From the NCBI GenBank assembly GCA_003280485.1, contig QCEU01000009.1, forward strand, positions 1 through 43,028: a stretch of 43,028 nucleotides of DNA, given 5' to 3'. The notes below the pieces were generated by a model. It ran no database searches. It was not told where the DNA came from and worked only from the letters and a program-made list of their open reading frames with translations. Shown piece after piece: positions 18,756-27,999 of the stretch (its first letter is position 1; each line of letters begins with the position of its first letter). A program made the position numbers and the translations under genes. Source of the stretch: Pelagibacteraceae bacterium AG-359-O02 (lineage in GTDB: Bacteria; Pseudomonadota; Alphaproteobacteria; Pelagibacterales; Pelagibacteraceae).

Positions 18756-19175
18756 TTGAAAAAAATTTATATCGCATCTGATCACGCTGGATTTAATTTA
18801 AAAGAGAGTATTAAAAAGAAATTTTCTTCAAAATTTGAAGTTTTAGACTTAGGTCCAGAGCATTCAAAAAAATCAGTAAATTATCCAGATTATGCTCATA
18901 AATTATCAAAAAGGATAAAAAAAGAGAATATTGGTATTTTAGTATGTGGTTCGGGTATGGGTATGGCTATCACAGCTAATAAACATAAAAATATAAGAGC
19001 GGCATTATGTTATTCGGTAAAAAATGCTAAATTATCTAGATTGCATAATGATGCAAATGTTATTACATTAGGAGAAAGGTTGATTAGTAAAAATTTAGCC
19101 TTTAAATGTATAAATGCATTCTTAAATACTAAGTTTGAGGGTGGAAGACACTTAAAAAGAGTTAAAAAAATATAA
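18756..19175 (+). CDS. rpiB: Ribose 5-phosphate isomerase B
   Basis: A 139-residue RpiB/LacAB-type isomerase that interconverts ribose 5-phosphate and ribulose 5-phosphate. The conserved parts are [10 protein letters not shown] (Asp9-His10), the catalytic Cys64 in [12 protein letters not shown], and His97 in [11 protein letters not shown]. Translation starts at TTG (18756), one base after the stop of the upstream gene, and [11 protein letters not shown] follows at once, so no other start is possible. glyA begins 5 bp downstream; the rpiB-glyA-nrdR-rib order is common in alphaproteobacteria. Confidence 0.94.
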   Translation: MKKIYIASDHAGFNLKESIKKKFSSKFEVLDLGPEHSKKSVNYPDYAHKLSKRIKKENIGILVCGSGMGMAITANKHKNIRAALCYSVKNAKLSRLHNDANVITLGERLISKNLAFKCINAFLNTKFEGGRHLKRVKKI

Positions 19176-19180
19176 AAATT

Positions 19181-20491
19181 ATGTCAAGTGAAACAAAATA
19201 TTTAAATAGTGAGTACAAAGACTTCTTTGAAAAAAGTTTATTAGATAGTGATCCTGAAATTTATAAAGCCATTAATGATGAGTTGGTTCGTCAACAAAAT
19301 CATATTGAATTAATTGCATCTGAAAATATTGTATCTCAAGCAGTCCTTGAAGCTCAAGGTTCAGTATTAACAAATAAGTATGCCGAAGGCTATCCAGGCA
19401 AAAGATACTATAATGGTTGTGAACATGTGGATGTAGCTGAGCAATTAGCTATAGATAGACTTAAAGAATTATTTAATTGTAAATTTGCCAACGCTCAACC
19501 TCATTCGGGAGCGCAGGCAAACGGAGCTGTGTTTTTAGCTTTGTTAAAACCTGGTGATACTTTTATGGGAATGAGCTTGAATTCAGGAGGGCATATTACT
19601 CATGGTTTAAAAATTTCTATGTCAGGAAAATGGTTTAATGCAATTGGATATGAAGTTGATAAAGAATCTGAACTTATTGATTATGATAATGTTGAAAAAC
19701 TTGCGCTTGAACACAAACCTAAACTTATAATTGCTGGCGGTAGTGCTTATTCAAGGGTGATTGACTTTAAAAGATTTAGAGAAATAGCTGATAAAGTTGG
19801 AGCATACCTAATGGTTGATATGGCTCATTTTTCTGGTTTGGTTGCTGGTAAGGGGTATCCAAATCCATGCGACCATGCTCATGTAGTCACCTCTACTACT
19901 CATAAAGTTTTTAGAAGTGCGAGGGGTGGTATCATATTAACTAATCATGAAGACTTATCTAAAAAATTTAATACAGCAGTTTTTCCTGGATACCAAGGAG
20001 GACCACTTATGCATATTATAGCAGCAAAAGCTGTTGGATTTAAAGAGGCATTAAAACCTGAATTTAAAGATTATATTAAAACTGTTTTAGCAAACGCAAA
20101 AATTTTAGCTGAGACTTTAAAAAATAATGGTTTTAAAATTTATTCAGGTGGGACGGATACACATCTGATGTTAGTTGACTTAAGACCTTTTAATGTAAAA
20201 GGTAACGTCGCTGCAGAAAGCCTTTCTAGAGCAAATATTACATGTAATAAAAATGGTATTCCATTTGACAGTGAAAGCCCAATGATAACTTCTGGAATAA
20301 GACTTGGATCGCAAGCAGCCACAACAAGAGGATTTGGCTTAAAAGAATTTCAAATAGTAGGTGATTTAATAACAAAAACTATAAAAGGGTTAGCCGAAAA
20401 CCCTGAAGATAACTCTAAAACTGAAGATGAAGTAAGAAAAGAAGTTGTAAGCCTTTGTTCTAATTTCCCTATCTATAAACACTTAGGCTAA
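19181..20491 (+). CDS. glyA: Serine hydroxymethyltransferase
   Basis: A 436-residue PLP enzyme that interconverts serine and glycine with transfer of a one-carbon unit to tetrahydrofolate. The PLP lysine is Lys242 in [45 protein letters not shown] and [12 protein letters not shown] are all intact. It sits between rpiB (5 bp) and nrdR (8 bp). Together with sarcosine oxidase it links sarcosine-derived glycine and methylene-THF to serine. No structured leader is visible: the gap to rpiB is only 5 bp, so any glycine control must act further upstream. Confidence 0.98.
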   Translation: MSSETKYLNSEYKDFFEKSLLDSDPEIYKAINDELVRQQNHIELIASENIVSQAVLEAQGSVLTNKYAEGYPGKRYYNGCEHVDVAEQLAIDRLKELFNCKFANAQPHSGAQANGAVFLALLKPGDTFMGMSLNSGGHITHGLKISMSGKWFNAIGYEVDKESELIDYDNVEKLALEHKPKLIIAGGSAYSRVIDFKRFREIADKVGAYLMVDMAHFSGLVAGKGYPNPCDHAHVVTSTTHKVFRSARGGIILTNHEDLSKKFNTAVFPGYQGGPLMHIIAAKAVGFKEALKPEFKDYIKTVLANAKILAETLKNNGFKIYSGGTDTHLMLVDLRPFNVKGNVAAESLSRANITCNKNGIPFDSESPMITSGIRLGSQAATTRGFGLKEFQIVGDLITKTIKGLAENPEDNSKTEDEVRKEVVSLCSNFPIYKHLG

Positions 20492-20499
20492 ATAAATTT

Positions 20500-20958
20500 A
20501 TGATTTGTCCATGCAGCAAAAAAGGTGACACTTCAGTTGTTGACTCAAGGCCCACAGAAGATGGAACGGCAATTAGAAGAAGAAGATTATGTAGTTGTGG
20601 TGAAAGGTTCACAACATTTGAAAGAGTTCAATTTAGAGAACTCACTGTAGTTAAAAAAAATGGAAGAAAATCATCTTTTGATAGGGAAAAACTTTCAAAA
20701 TCAATTTATGTCGCTTTAAAGAAAAGACCTATTGATACTGAGACAGCAGAAAAATTTATCTCAAAAATTAGTAGATCATTAGAAGAATTAGGTCAAAGTG
20801 AAATTTCATCTAATACTATTGGAACAATGGTTATGGAGGGCTTAAAAGAACTTGATCCTGTAGCATATGTCCGATTTGCATCAGTCTATAGAAACTTCAG
20901 AGAAGAAAAAGACTTTGTTCAATTTGTGGATAGAATTGATGTCTTTAAAAAAAGATAA
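20500..20958 (+). CDS. nrdR: Transcriptional repressor NrdR with CxC zinc knuckles
   Basis: A 152-residue ATP-cone repressor of ribonucleotide reductase genes. The N-terminal zinc ribbon (about 1-45) is followed by an ATP-cone (about 49-139, beginning [16 protein letters not shown]). The remaining signature is normal ([35 protein letters not shown]). Oddly, both zinc knuckles are one residue short: C3-P-C5 and C31-S-C33, where NrdR normally has CPxC and CxxC (Cys3/6 and 31/34). The nucleotide sequence confirms this reading. Nothing else suggests a broken gene. ribD begins inside its 3' end. Confidence 0.95.
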   Translation: MICPCSKKGDTSVVDSRPTEDGTAIRRRRLCSCGERFTTFERVQFRELTVVKKNGRKSSFDREKLSKSIYVALKKRPIDTETAEKFISKISRSLEELGQSEISSNTIGTMVMEGLKELDPVAYVRFASVYRNFREEKDFVQFVDRIDVFKKR

Positions 20959-22036
20959 TTATAAATCATCAGATAAAAAAATTATGAACTTTGCTATAAG
21001 ATTAGCAGAGAATAATAAGTATTTAACTGGCACAAACCCATCAGTTGGATGTGTAATTGTAAAAAATAATGAAATCTTATCTTTTGCAACTACTAATAAT
21101 GGTGGAAGACCACATGCAGAAAGCATTGCTTTAAGCAAAAATAGATATAATAATGGAACATCGCTTTACTCCACACTTGAGCCTTGTTCTCATCACGGTG
21201 TAACACCTCCTTGCACAAATGCAATAATAAAAAATAAAGTTAAGAGAGTGTATTACTCAATTGAGGATAAAGATTTACGAACATTTAATAAAACTAAAAA
21301 GATTCTAAAGTCTAAAAAAATAGTTGCAATATCAGGTCTTCAAAAACTAAAAGTTAAGAACCTTTATAAAGAGTATAATTATATAAGATCTAACAAAGCC
21401 CCTTATGTAATTGGAAAAATTGCAAGTTCATCAAATTTAAATATTTTAAGAAACAATTCTTTTATAACAAATGAACATTCAAGAAGAGTTTCACATATTT
21501 TAAGATTTCAAAATCACGCAATATTAACTTCCTACAAAACAATAAATACAGATAACCCTAAACTTAATTGTAGATTAAATGGATTAGAGAAATTTTCACC
21601 TACCGTAGTTGTTATAGATAAGAATTTAAAAATAAAAATTAACTCTTATGTGATTAAAAATTCAACAAAAACTAAATTAATTATATTTCATTGTTCTCAA
21701 AATAACTCAAAGATTAAATTGCTAAAAAATGTGGGTGTCAAACTTATTTATCAAAAACTTGTAAATAATACTAATTTTAATCTTAGAAGTATCATTCAAA
21801 AACTTTATACATTAGGACTTCATAGGCTATTGGTGGAGTCAGGTAAGGATTTAATGACTAATTTTCTTAATGAAAATTTATTAAATGAATTTTACTTTTT
21901 TAAAAGCGACAAAATAATCTCTAATAAAGATAAAATTAATATATCTTCATTAATAAAAATGATTAATAAAAACTACAAAAATAAAAAAAAAATAAACACA
22001 TATTTAGATAAAGATACACTTACTCACTATTATTAA
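20939..22036 (+). CDS. ribD: Riboflavin biosynthesis deaminase/reductase RibD
   Basis: A bifunctional enzyme of about 365 residues: an N-terminal cytidine-deaminase-type domain with the zinc motifs PHAES and [16 protein letters not shown], and a C-terminal reductase domain starting near [15 protein letters not shown] with [16 protein letters not shown] late. It deaminates and reduces the pyrimidine intermediate of riboflavin synthesis. I chose the ATG at 20939, 20 bp inside nrdR; the frame is open further upstream without family similarity, and an ATG at 20984 is the alternative. The reductase half is divergent but complete. Confidence 0.9.
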   Translation: MSLKKDNYKSSDKKIMNFAIRLAENNKYLTGTNPSVGCVIVKNNEILSFATTNNGGRPHAESIALSKNRYNNGTSLYSTLEPCSHHGVTPPCTNAIIKNKVKRVYYSIEDKDLRTFNKTKKILKSKKIVAISGLQKLKVKNLYKEYNYIRSNKAPYVIGKIASSSNLNILRNNSFITNEHSRRVSHILRFQNHAILTSYKTINTDNPKLNCRLNGLEKFSPTVVVIDKNLKIKINSYVIKNSTKTKLIIFHCSQNNSKIKLLKNVGVKLIYQKLVNNTNFNLRSIIQKLYTLGLHRLLVESGKDLMTNFLNENLLNEFYFFKSDKIISNKDKINISSLIKMINKNYKNKKKINTYLDKDTLTHYY

Positions 22037-22037
22037 A

Positions 22038-22631
22038 ATGTTTAATGGAATTATATTTAATAAAGGCACAATTAACGAAATCAAAAAAAGACAAAAGGGA
22101 GTTAATTTATTTGTAAAATCTTCCTTGAAAGTTTCAAATAAAAACCTTGGTATTTCAATTTCTTGTGATGGAGTTTGTCTTACTTTAATTTCTTATAAGA
22201 ATAAGACTTTAGAATTCTATCTTTCAAATGAAACGTTGGCTAAATCAAAATTTAAAAATATTAAAATTGGAGATGAAATTAATTTAGAAAAACCGTTAAA
22301 ATTTGGTGACAATATTTCAGGACATATTTGTCAAGGTCATGTTGATACAGTTTGTTCTGTAAAAAGTATTAAGAAAGTAGATAAGTCAAATATTTTTGAA
22401 TTTAAATTAACAAAATCACTTAAGAAGCAATTAGTAGAAAAAGCTTCTATATTAATAAATGGAGTATCACTAACAATATCAAAAATTAAAAAGAATTCCT
22501 TTGAAATATGGATTATACCTCACACATTAAAATTAACTAACTTAATCACTCTTAAAAAAAATGATTTTGTCAATGTTGAGATTGATATTATGTCAAAATA
22601 TGTAAAGAAATTTATCAATGAAAAAAAATAA
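22038..22631 (+). CDS. ribE: Riboflavin synthase alpha chain
   Basis: A 197-residue protein that dismutates two lumazines to riboflavin. It has two similar lumazine-binding barrels; the start MFNGIIFNKGTI and the repeat of SISCDGVCLTLIS with SILINGVSLTISK show the internal duplication, and GDNISGHICQGHVDTV is the conserved hinge. It begins 1 bp after the ribD stop and overlaps the next rib gene by 14 bp. Confidence 0.94.
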   Translation: MFNGIIFNKGTINEIKKRQKGVNLFVKSSLKVSNKNLGISISCDGVCLTLISYKNKTLEFYLSNETLAKSKFKNIKIGDEINLEKPLKFGDNISGHICQGHVDTVCSVKSIKKVDKSNIFEFKLTKSLKKQLVEKASILINGVSLTISKIKKNSFEIWIIPHTLKLTNLITLKKNDFVNVEIDIMSKYVKKFINEKK

Positions 22632-23733
22632 TTTTAGCTCAATAGAAAGTATCATTAAGACAGTTAAAAAAAATGGAATGTTTATTCTTGTTGACGATGA
22701 GAGCAAACATGAAGAAATGGAAAATGAAGGTGATTTAGTAATTTCCACATCAGCTGTTAATCCAAATCATATTAATTTTATGGCCAAACATGCAAGAGGA
22801 TTAATTTGTTTAGCAATGGATAATACACAATCCAAAAAAATTGGATTAACTTTAGCTTCACCAATAAATCAATCAAGAAGCAAAACTGCTTTTACTTATT
22901 CTATAGAGGCTAAAAAAGGTGTTACAACAGGTATATCAGCCTATGATCGTGCTAGAACAATTAAAGCTGCATCAAAAAAAAATGCAAAAAAAAATGATAT
23001 TGTATCTCCAGGGCATGTTTTTCCAGTTATAGCAAGAGATGGAGGTGTACTTGTTAGAGCAGGGCATACAGAGGCTTCAGTTGATATATCAAAACTTGCA
23101 AAAAAAAATAATTCAGCTGTTATTTGTGAAATTATGGCAGATGATGGAAAAATGGCGACAGGCAAAACATTATTTAATTTTGCAAAAAAACATAAACTTA
23201 AAATTGGCAAGATTGAAGATTTAATTGCTTATAGGTTAAAAAGAGAGAAACTTGTTAAATTAAAAAAAACTTCTTCAATAATTGTTCAAAAACAAAAATT
23301 TAAAATAAAAGTATTTGAAAATGTATTAGATGGGTCAGAAAACTTTGCACTGATAAAGGGAACTTTAAAGAAAGGAGTTGTTCCTAGATTAAGAGTAATA
23401 TCTTCTAACGTAGTTCAAAATTATTTAATTAATCAAAAACTGCCGAATTCATTTGATAAAACAATCTCATATTTCAAAAAATATAATAATTGTGTACTTG
23501 TGTTTATAAGAGACCCTAATTTAAAATCCGTAACTCAAACACTTAAGCAGTACAAAAGTAAAACTTTTTATAAAAAAGGTCATGATAAATTGATTAGAAA
23601 CTATGGTATAGGAGCTCAAATTATTAAATCATTAAATATTAAAAATATGATACTTGTTACTAGATCTAAAAAAAAAGTGATAGGTTTAGAAGGTTACGGA
23701 ATAAAAATTAAAAAACAGGAAATTATAAAGTGA
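22618..23733 (+). CDS. ribB: 3,4-dihydroxy-2-butanone-4-phosphate synthase fused to a degenerate GTP cyclohydrolase II domain
   Basis: A 371-residue fusion. The N-terminal RibB domain (1 to about 205) converts ribulose 5-phosphate to the butanone and is complete: FILVDDESKHEEMENEGDLV, FMAKHARGLICLAM, the segment TGISAYDRARTI, and HVFPVIARDGGVLVRAGHTEA. The C-terminal domain (about 210-371) has the length and some spacing of RibA, but the zinc cysteines and the R-x-H-S-E-C and C-D-C motifs are missing; the corresponding place reads PRLRVISSNVVQNYL. It therefore cannot be a normal GTP cyclohydrolase II. Fusions with such an inactive RibA-like part (sometimes called RibBX) are known in proteobacteria. 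Confidence 0.9.
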   Translation: MKKNNFSSIESIIKTVKKNGMFILVDDESKHEEMENEGDLVISTSAVNPNHINFMAKHARGLICLAMDNTQSKKIGLTLASPINQSRSKTAFTYSIEAKKGVTTGISAYDRARTIKAASKKNAKKNDIVSPGHVFPVIARDGGVLVRAGHTEASVDISKLAKKNNSAVICEIMADDGKMATGKTLFNFAKKHKLKIGKIEDLIAYRLKREKLVKLKKTSSIIVQKQKFKIKVFENVLDGSENFALIKGTLKKGVVPRLRVISSNVVQNYLINQKLPNSFDKTISYFKKYNNCVLVFIRDPNLKSVTQTLKQYKSKTFYKKGHDKLIRNYGIGAQIIKSLNIKNMILVTRSKKKVIGLEGYGIKIKKQEIIK

Positions 23734-24116
23734 AAAAAAAAATTTTAATTGTTGTTGCAAATTATTATGAGAATATTGCTAGGTCTTTATTAAACAGTGC
23801 AAAAAATAAAGTTAAAGACAAATATAGTGTACAGGTGATTTACGTGCCTGGTGTATTTGAAATACCTGTAACAATTTCAAAAAACTTAAATAAATTTAAT
23901 GGTTTCATTGCTCTAGGATGTGTGATTAAAGGTCAAACGCCTCATTTTGATTTTATATCAAAAGCAACCACTGACGCATTGATGACATTATCGTTAACAT
24001 CTAAGAAACCTGTAGGTAACGGTGTAATTACTTGCTTGAAAAAAAAACAAGCTATTGCTCGTGGAAAGAAAGGCTCAGAGGCAGCAGAAGCAGTTTTGTC
24101 AGTTCTTTCACAATAA
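23730..24116 (+). CDS. ribH: 6,7-dimethyl-8-ribityllumazine synthase
   Basis: A 128-residue enzyme that makes lumazine from the RibD pathway product and the RibB butanone. Conserved segments are VPGVFEIPVTI, GCVIKGQTPHFDFI with the catalytic His, and KPVGNGVITCL. It is about 20-25 residues shorter than many RibH proteins, mostly at the N-terminus, where the usual lead-in before the first strand is missing. The GTG start at 23730 overlaps the TGA of ribB (GTGA); no upstream start fits. nusB follows 6 bp later. Confidence 0.93.
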   Translation: MKKKILIVVANYYENIARSLLNSAKNKVKDKYSVQVIYVPGVFEIPVTISKNLNKFNGFIALGCVIKGQTPHFDFISKATTDALMTLSLTSKKPVGNGVITCLKKKQAIARGKKGSEAAEAVLSVLSQ

Positions 24117-24122
24117 ATAATT

Positions 24123-24527
24123 ATGACAGTTCAATTTTCTCCAAAAAGAAATCCTAGAGTAATAATTATACAAAAACTTTATGGAAAGCTCTTTAACAAT
24201 GAAGAAAATATAACTTTTCCAAAACATAGGTTTAAAAAGTTTATTAAAGACATTGTTAACGGAACTATCGAAAGAGAAGATTTAATAAATGCAGAGATAA
24301 ATAATCATTTGGATCAAGATCTAAAAATTAAAAATATGGATAAAGTTTTTCAAATAATTATAAAAAGTGCAATTTTTGAATTTTTATATAAACCAAATAC
24401 ATCAATTAAGATTATTATAAATGAGTATTTAAAAGCATCAAATTTTTTTATTGATGACACGCAAACAAGATATCTAAATGCCTTATTAGATAAAATTTCA
24501 AAAAAAATTAGAATTAGAAATGAATGA
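24123..24527 (+). CDS. nusB: Transcription antitermination factor NusB
   Basis: A 134-residue all-helical RNA-binding protein that with NusE (S10) supports rRNA antitermination. The N-terminal NPRVIIIQKLYGKLFN corresponds to the Arg-rich helix of NusB, and FEFLYKPNTSIKIIINEYLKASNFF is the conserved middle. The order ribH-nusB-thiL is widely conserved and supports the call. The end overlaps thiL by 8 bp. Confidence 0.92.
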   Translation: MTVQFSPKRNPRVIIIQKLYGKLFNNEENITFPKHRFKKFIKDIVNGTIEREDLINAEINNHLDQDLKIKNMDKVFQIIIKSAIFEFLYKPNTSIKIIINEYLKASNFFIDDTQTRYLNALLDKISKKIRIRNE

Positions 24528-25479
24528 ATTTACTCTAATTCAAAAGCACTTTAAAAAATTAACAAATAATAATCCTTCAGCATTAGAATTAAATGATGAT
24601 GTCTTTTTTGATAAAAAAAATAGAGTGGTTCTTTCTATTGATAATTATGTAGAAAATGTTCATTTTCTAAATTTTAGAAATCCTGACTTAGTAATTAAAA
24701 AAATTTTAAGATCTTCAATTTCAGATTTGTATTGTAAGGGAGTAAAACCAAAATTTATTTTTGTAGGTGCTAGTGGAAATAAAAAATCATTTTCAAGTAA
24801 AAATCTTAATCTAATATTTAAAAGCCTTAAAGAAGAGCAGAATAAATATGGTATAAAATTATCTGGAGGTGATACTACAAAGTCAAAAAAATTAACTTTT
24901 TCAATCACTACATTAGGCTATTCAAAAAGAATAATAAAAAGAAATAAGTGCAAAAATGGTGATGATATATATGTAACAGGTAATATTGGAGATAGCTATT
25001 TAGGACTACAGATTTTAAAAAAAAGGGTTTTCTTAAACTTAAAGAGAAATAAATATTTTATTAAAAAATATTATTTACCTAACTTACCAATTCAAATTAG
25101 CTCTAAACTTTTAGAAATAGCCAACTCTGCAATAGATATATCGGATGGATTATTTGGAGATTTGAGCAAATTGATTAATAAAACTAAATTATTTTACAAA
25201 ATTGATTTAAAAAAGATTCCAATTTCATCAAATTTACAGAAGTACCTTAAAAAATCTAAAGAAAAGAAGATTAACTACATTTCAAAAGGTGATGATTATC
25301 AAATTATATTTACATCCCCAAAGTCAAAGAGAAATTATATAAAAAAATTATTCAAGAAGATGAATCAGAAAGTAACACTAATTGGCAATTTAACTAAATA
25401 TCCAAAAAAAAATGAAATTATTGATGGTGATAAGCGAATAAAACATGCATTTAATGAAGGATATTCGCATAATTTTTAA
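24520..25479 (+). CDS. thiL: Thiamine-monophosphate kinase
   Basis: A 319-residue PurM-like kinase that phosphorylates thiamine monophosphate to thiamine diphosphate. The N-terminal metal site corresponds to LELNDDVFF and SIDNYVENVHF; KLSGGDTTKSKKLTFSITTL and AIDISDGLFGDLSKL are also characteristic. It ends the nrdR-rib-nusB-thiL run. The 74 bp to hppA contain no obvious terminator. Confidence 0.93.
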   Translation: MNEFTLIQKHFKKLTNNNPSALELNDDVFFDKKNRVVLSIDNYVENVHFLNFRNPDLVIKKILRSSISDLYCKGVKPKFIFVGASGNKKSFSSKNLNLIFKSLKEEQNKYGIKLSGGDTTKSKKLTFSITTLGYSKRIIKRNKCKNGDDIYVTGNIGDSYLGLQILKKRVFLNLKRNKYFIKKYYLPNLPIQISSKLLEIANSAIDISDGLFGDLSKLINKTKLFYKIDLKKIPISSNLQKYLKKSKEKKINYISKGDDYQIIFTSPKSKRNYIKKLFKKMNQKVTLIGNLTKYPKKNEIIDGDKRIKHAFNEGYSHNF

Positions 25480-25491
25480 CAAAGTTAAATA

Positions 25492-25519
25492 TTGCGTTTT
25501 ATATCATATTTTGTATTAC
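25492..25519 (+). promoter_or_regulatory. Possible hppA promoter
   Basis: TTGCGT at 25492-25497 and TATTAC at 25514-25519 are separated by 16 bp and precede the hppA ATG (25554) by 34 bp. Between them and the gene lies a recognisable ribosome binding site, AAAGGAA at 25544-25550. It is a plausible housekeeping promoter for a highly expressed gene, but the match is partial and the DNA very AT-rich. Confidence 0.3.
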
Positions 25520-25553
25520 ATATTTTTCATAACTTTAATTAACAAAGGAACCA

Positions 25554-27659
25554 ATGAACACATCAAATGAAACAATAATGTATTATATTATAGCGGCTGG
25601 AATATTATCCATCGTTTATGGTTTTATTACTGGAAGAAATATTTTAAATTCAAGCTCAGGTAATGCTAAAATGCTTGAAATTGCATCTGCAATTCAAGAA
25701 GGAGCCAGAGCATATTTAAATAGACAATATAAAACGATAGCAATAGTTGGTGTGGTAGTCCTAATAATTATTACAATTTTATTTAGTCCTTTAGTTGGTT
25801 TAGGTTATTTAATTGGGGCAACTTTATCAGGTATAGCTGGCTATGTTGGTATGCTTGTGTCAGTACAAGCTAATGTTAGAACAGCTGAAGCATCAAGAAA
25901 AAGTTTAGCAAGTGGTTTGTCCATAGCATTTAAATCAGGAGCAGTAACTGGAATGTTGGTTGCTGGTCTGGCATTACTTTCAATAGCTGTATATTATTAT
26001 TTTTTAGTAAAAAATGGAGTTGATGAGAGAGAAATAGTTAATGCTTTAGTTGCATTAGGCTTTGGTGCTTCATTAATCTCAATTTTTGCAAGACTGGGTG
26101 GAGGAATTTTTACAAAGGGAGCAGACGTTGGTGCCGATTTAGTAGGTAAGGTTGAAGCTGGTATACCTGAGGACGATCCAAGAAACCCAGCTGTCATAGC
26201 TGACAATGTTGGTGATAATGTTGGAGATTGTGCAGGTATGGCAGCAGATCTTTTTGAAACTTACGCTGTCACAATTGTTGCTACAATGGTACTTTCATCC
26301 ATTTTCTTTGTAAATGATTTTAATATGATGATCTATCCTTTAGCAATTGGCGGTGCTTGTATTTTAACGTCAATTCTTGGAACTTTTTTCGTTACTCTTG
26401 GTAGTGATAAAAATATTATGAAGGCGATGTATAAAGGATTTGTGATAACAGCTATTAGTTCATTGGTAATTCTATTTCCAATAACTAAGCATGTTATAGG
26501 CTTTACAACAGAATATGTGGCTAATGGAAAGTCATTTAATGGTTTAAGTCTTTATTTTTGTGGAATCATTGGTTTAGTTATAACAGGATTAATAATTTGG
26601 ATTACAGAATATTATACGGGAACTGATTACAGACCTGTTAAAAGTGTTGCTCAATCATCAACAACAGGACATGGTACAAATGTTATTCAAGGTTTAGCGG
26701 TTTCTATGGAGGCTACTGCTGTTCCAGCATTAATAATTGTTGGTGGTATTTTATGGACTAACCATATAGCAGGCCTTTATGGTATTGCTATTGCTGTAAC
26801 TACAATGCTTGCACTAGCGGGTATGGTTGTTGCTTTAGATGCTTATGGGCCTGTTACAGATAATGCTGGCGGTATAGCTGAAATGTCAAATCTTCCTAAA
26901 AATGTACGTAAAACAACGGACGCCCTTGATGCAGTCGGTAATACAACAAAAGCGGTAACAAAAGGTTATGCAATAGGTTCAGCGGGTCTTGGTGCGTTAG
27001 TTCTTTTTGCTGCATATACAGAAGATATAAAACATTTTTCAAAAGTTGCTGGATCAAATTTAGAGGGCATAGCTGTTACTTTTGATTTGTCAAATCCGTA
27101 CGTAGTTGTAGGACTTCTAATTGGTGGTATGCTTCCTTATCTATTTGGATCAATGGGAATGCAAGCAGTAGGTAGAGCGGGTGGTGCCGTTGTAATTGAA
27201 GTTAGAAGACAATTTAAAAAAATACCAGGTATAATGAAAAGGAAAGCTAGACCTGATTATGGTAAACTAGTTGATTTGCTAACAAGAGCTGCAATTAAAG
27301 AAATGGTAATTCCATCATTATTACCAATTTTATCTCCAATTGTTTTATACATAGTAATTTATTTTATTGGAGGACAAGTTGCTGCATTATCTTCTCTTGG
27401 AGCAATGTTACTTGGAGTTATTATAACTGGATTATTTGTTGCTGTTTCTATGACAGCAGGAGGTGGTGCTTGGGATAATGCAAAAAAATATATTGAAGAT
27501 GGCAAGTTTGGTGGAAAAGGCTCTGAAGCTCATAAAGCAGCTGTAACTGGTGATACAGTTGGTGATCCTTATAAAGATACTGCGGGACCTGCGGTAAATC
27601 CAATGATAAAAATCACAAATATTGTGGCTTTACTATTATTGGCTGTTATTGCTGGATAA
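25554..27659 (+). CDS. hppA: Membrane-bound proton-translocating pyrophosphatase (K+-independent type)
   Basis: A 701-residue protein with about 16 membrane helices that couples pyrophosphate hydrolysis to H+ pumping. The catalytic loop [11 protein letters not shown] is at 191-201, followed by [22 protein letters not shown]; late acidic motifs include [18 protein letters not shown]. The subtype marker reads GNTTK with Lys466, where K+-dependent enzymes carry Ala, so this is the K+-independent H+ pump. It has its own leader with a ribosome binding site and appears monocistronic. Such pumps recover energy from biosynthetic pyrophosphate. Confidence 0.98.
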   Translation: MNTSNETIMYYIIAAGILSIVYGFITGRNILNSSSGNAKMLEIASAIQEGARAYLNRQYKTIAIVGVVVLIIITILFSPLVGLGYLIGATLSGIAGYVGMLVSVQANVRTAEASRKSLASGLSIAFKSGAVTGMLVAGLALLSIAVYYYFLVKNGVDEREIVNALVALGFGASLISIFARLGGGIFTKGADVGADLVGKVEAGIPEDDPRNPAVIADNVGDNVGDCAGMAADLFETYAVTIVATMVLSSIFFVNDFNMMIYPLAIGGACILTSILGTFFVTLGSDKNIMKAMYKGFVITAISSLVILFPITKHVIGFTTEYVANGKSFNGLSLYFCGIIGLVITGLIIWITEYYTGTDYRPVKSVAQSSTTGHGTNVIQGLAVSMEATAVPALIIVGGILWTNHIAGLYGIAIAVTTMLALAGMVVALDAYGPVTDNAGGIAEMSNLPKNVRKTTDALDAVGNTTKAVTKGYAIGSAGLGALVLFAAYTEDIKHFSKVAGSNLEGIAVTFDLSNPYVVVGLLIGGMLPYLFGSMGMQAVGRAGGAVVIEVRRQFKKIPGIMKRKARPDYGKLVDLLTRAAIKEMVIPSLLPILSPIVLYIVIYFIGGQVAALSSLGAMLLGVIITGLFVAVSMTAGGGAWDNAKKYIEDGKFGGKGSEAHKAAVTGDTVGDPYKDTAGPAVNPMIKITNIVALLLLAVIAG

Positions 27660-27717
27660 ATTTAATTTATCATATTAATTAGATTTATTCACCATAAAGA
27701 TAAAAAATCATAATTAA

Positions 27718-27999
27718 ATGAAATATCATGTTTACATGATTATAGCTAAGAAAATTCGCCGATATATTACTTATGTTGGTTACTCAAAAAATATTGAAAA
27801 AAGACTTTTATTACATAATAGTTCTAAGGGTGCAAAATTTACAAAAGGAAATTATTGGAAGCTTATTTATCAAAAAAAATATAATTCTAAATCAGAGGCT
27901 ATGAAAGCTGAATATAATTTAAAAAAAAATTATAGATATAGGTTAAAATTAAAAAATAAATTTATAAATGATGAAAATATCAATATTACTTCCTTATAA
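27718..27999 (+). CDS. GIY-YIG nuclease-fold protein (UPF0213/YhbQ-like)
   Basis: A 93-residue single-domain GIY-YIG protein. The two strands with Y-x-V-Y-M and Y-V-G-Y-S (modified GIY-YIG), the Arg in IEKRLLLHN, the GAKFTKG turn and KSEAMKAEYNLKK, whose Glu is the probable metal ligand, all match the UPF0213 group. Homologues have been linked to DNA nicking or repair; the cellular role is not settled. Its end overlaps the start of the following glycosyltransferase by 32 bp, so the two are coupled, although functionally unrelated as far as can be seen. Confidence 0.85.
   Translation: MKYHVYMIIAKKIRRYITYVGYSKNIEKRLLLHNSSKGAKFTKGNYWKLIYQKKYNSKSEAMKAEYNLKKNYRYRLKLKNKFINDENINITSL

Noticed and set aside
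19176-19180. Glycine riboswitch in front of glyA
   Set aside because: The gap to rpiB is 5 bp, and no tandem glycine aptamer is visible upstream.
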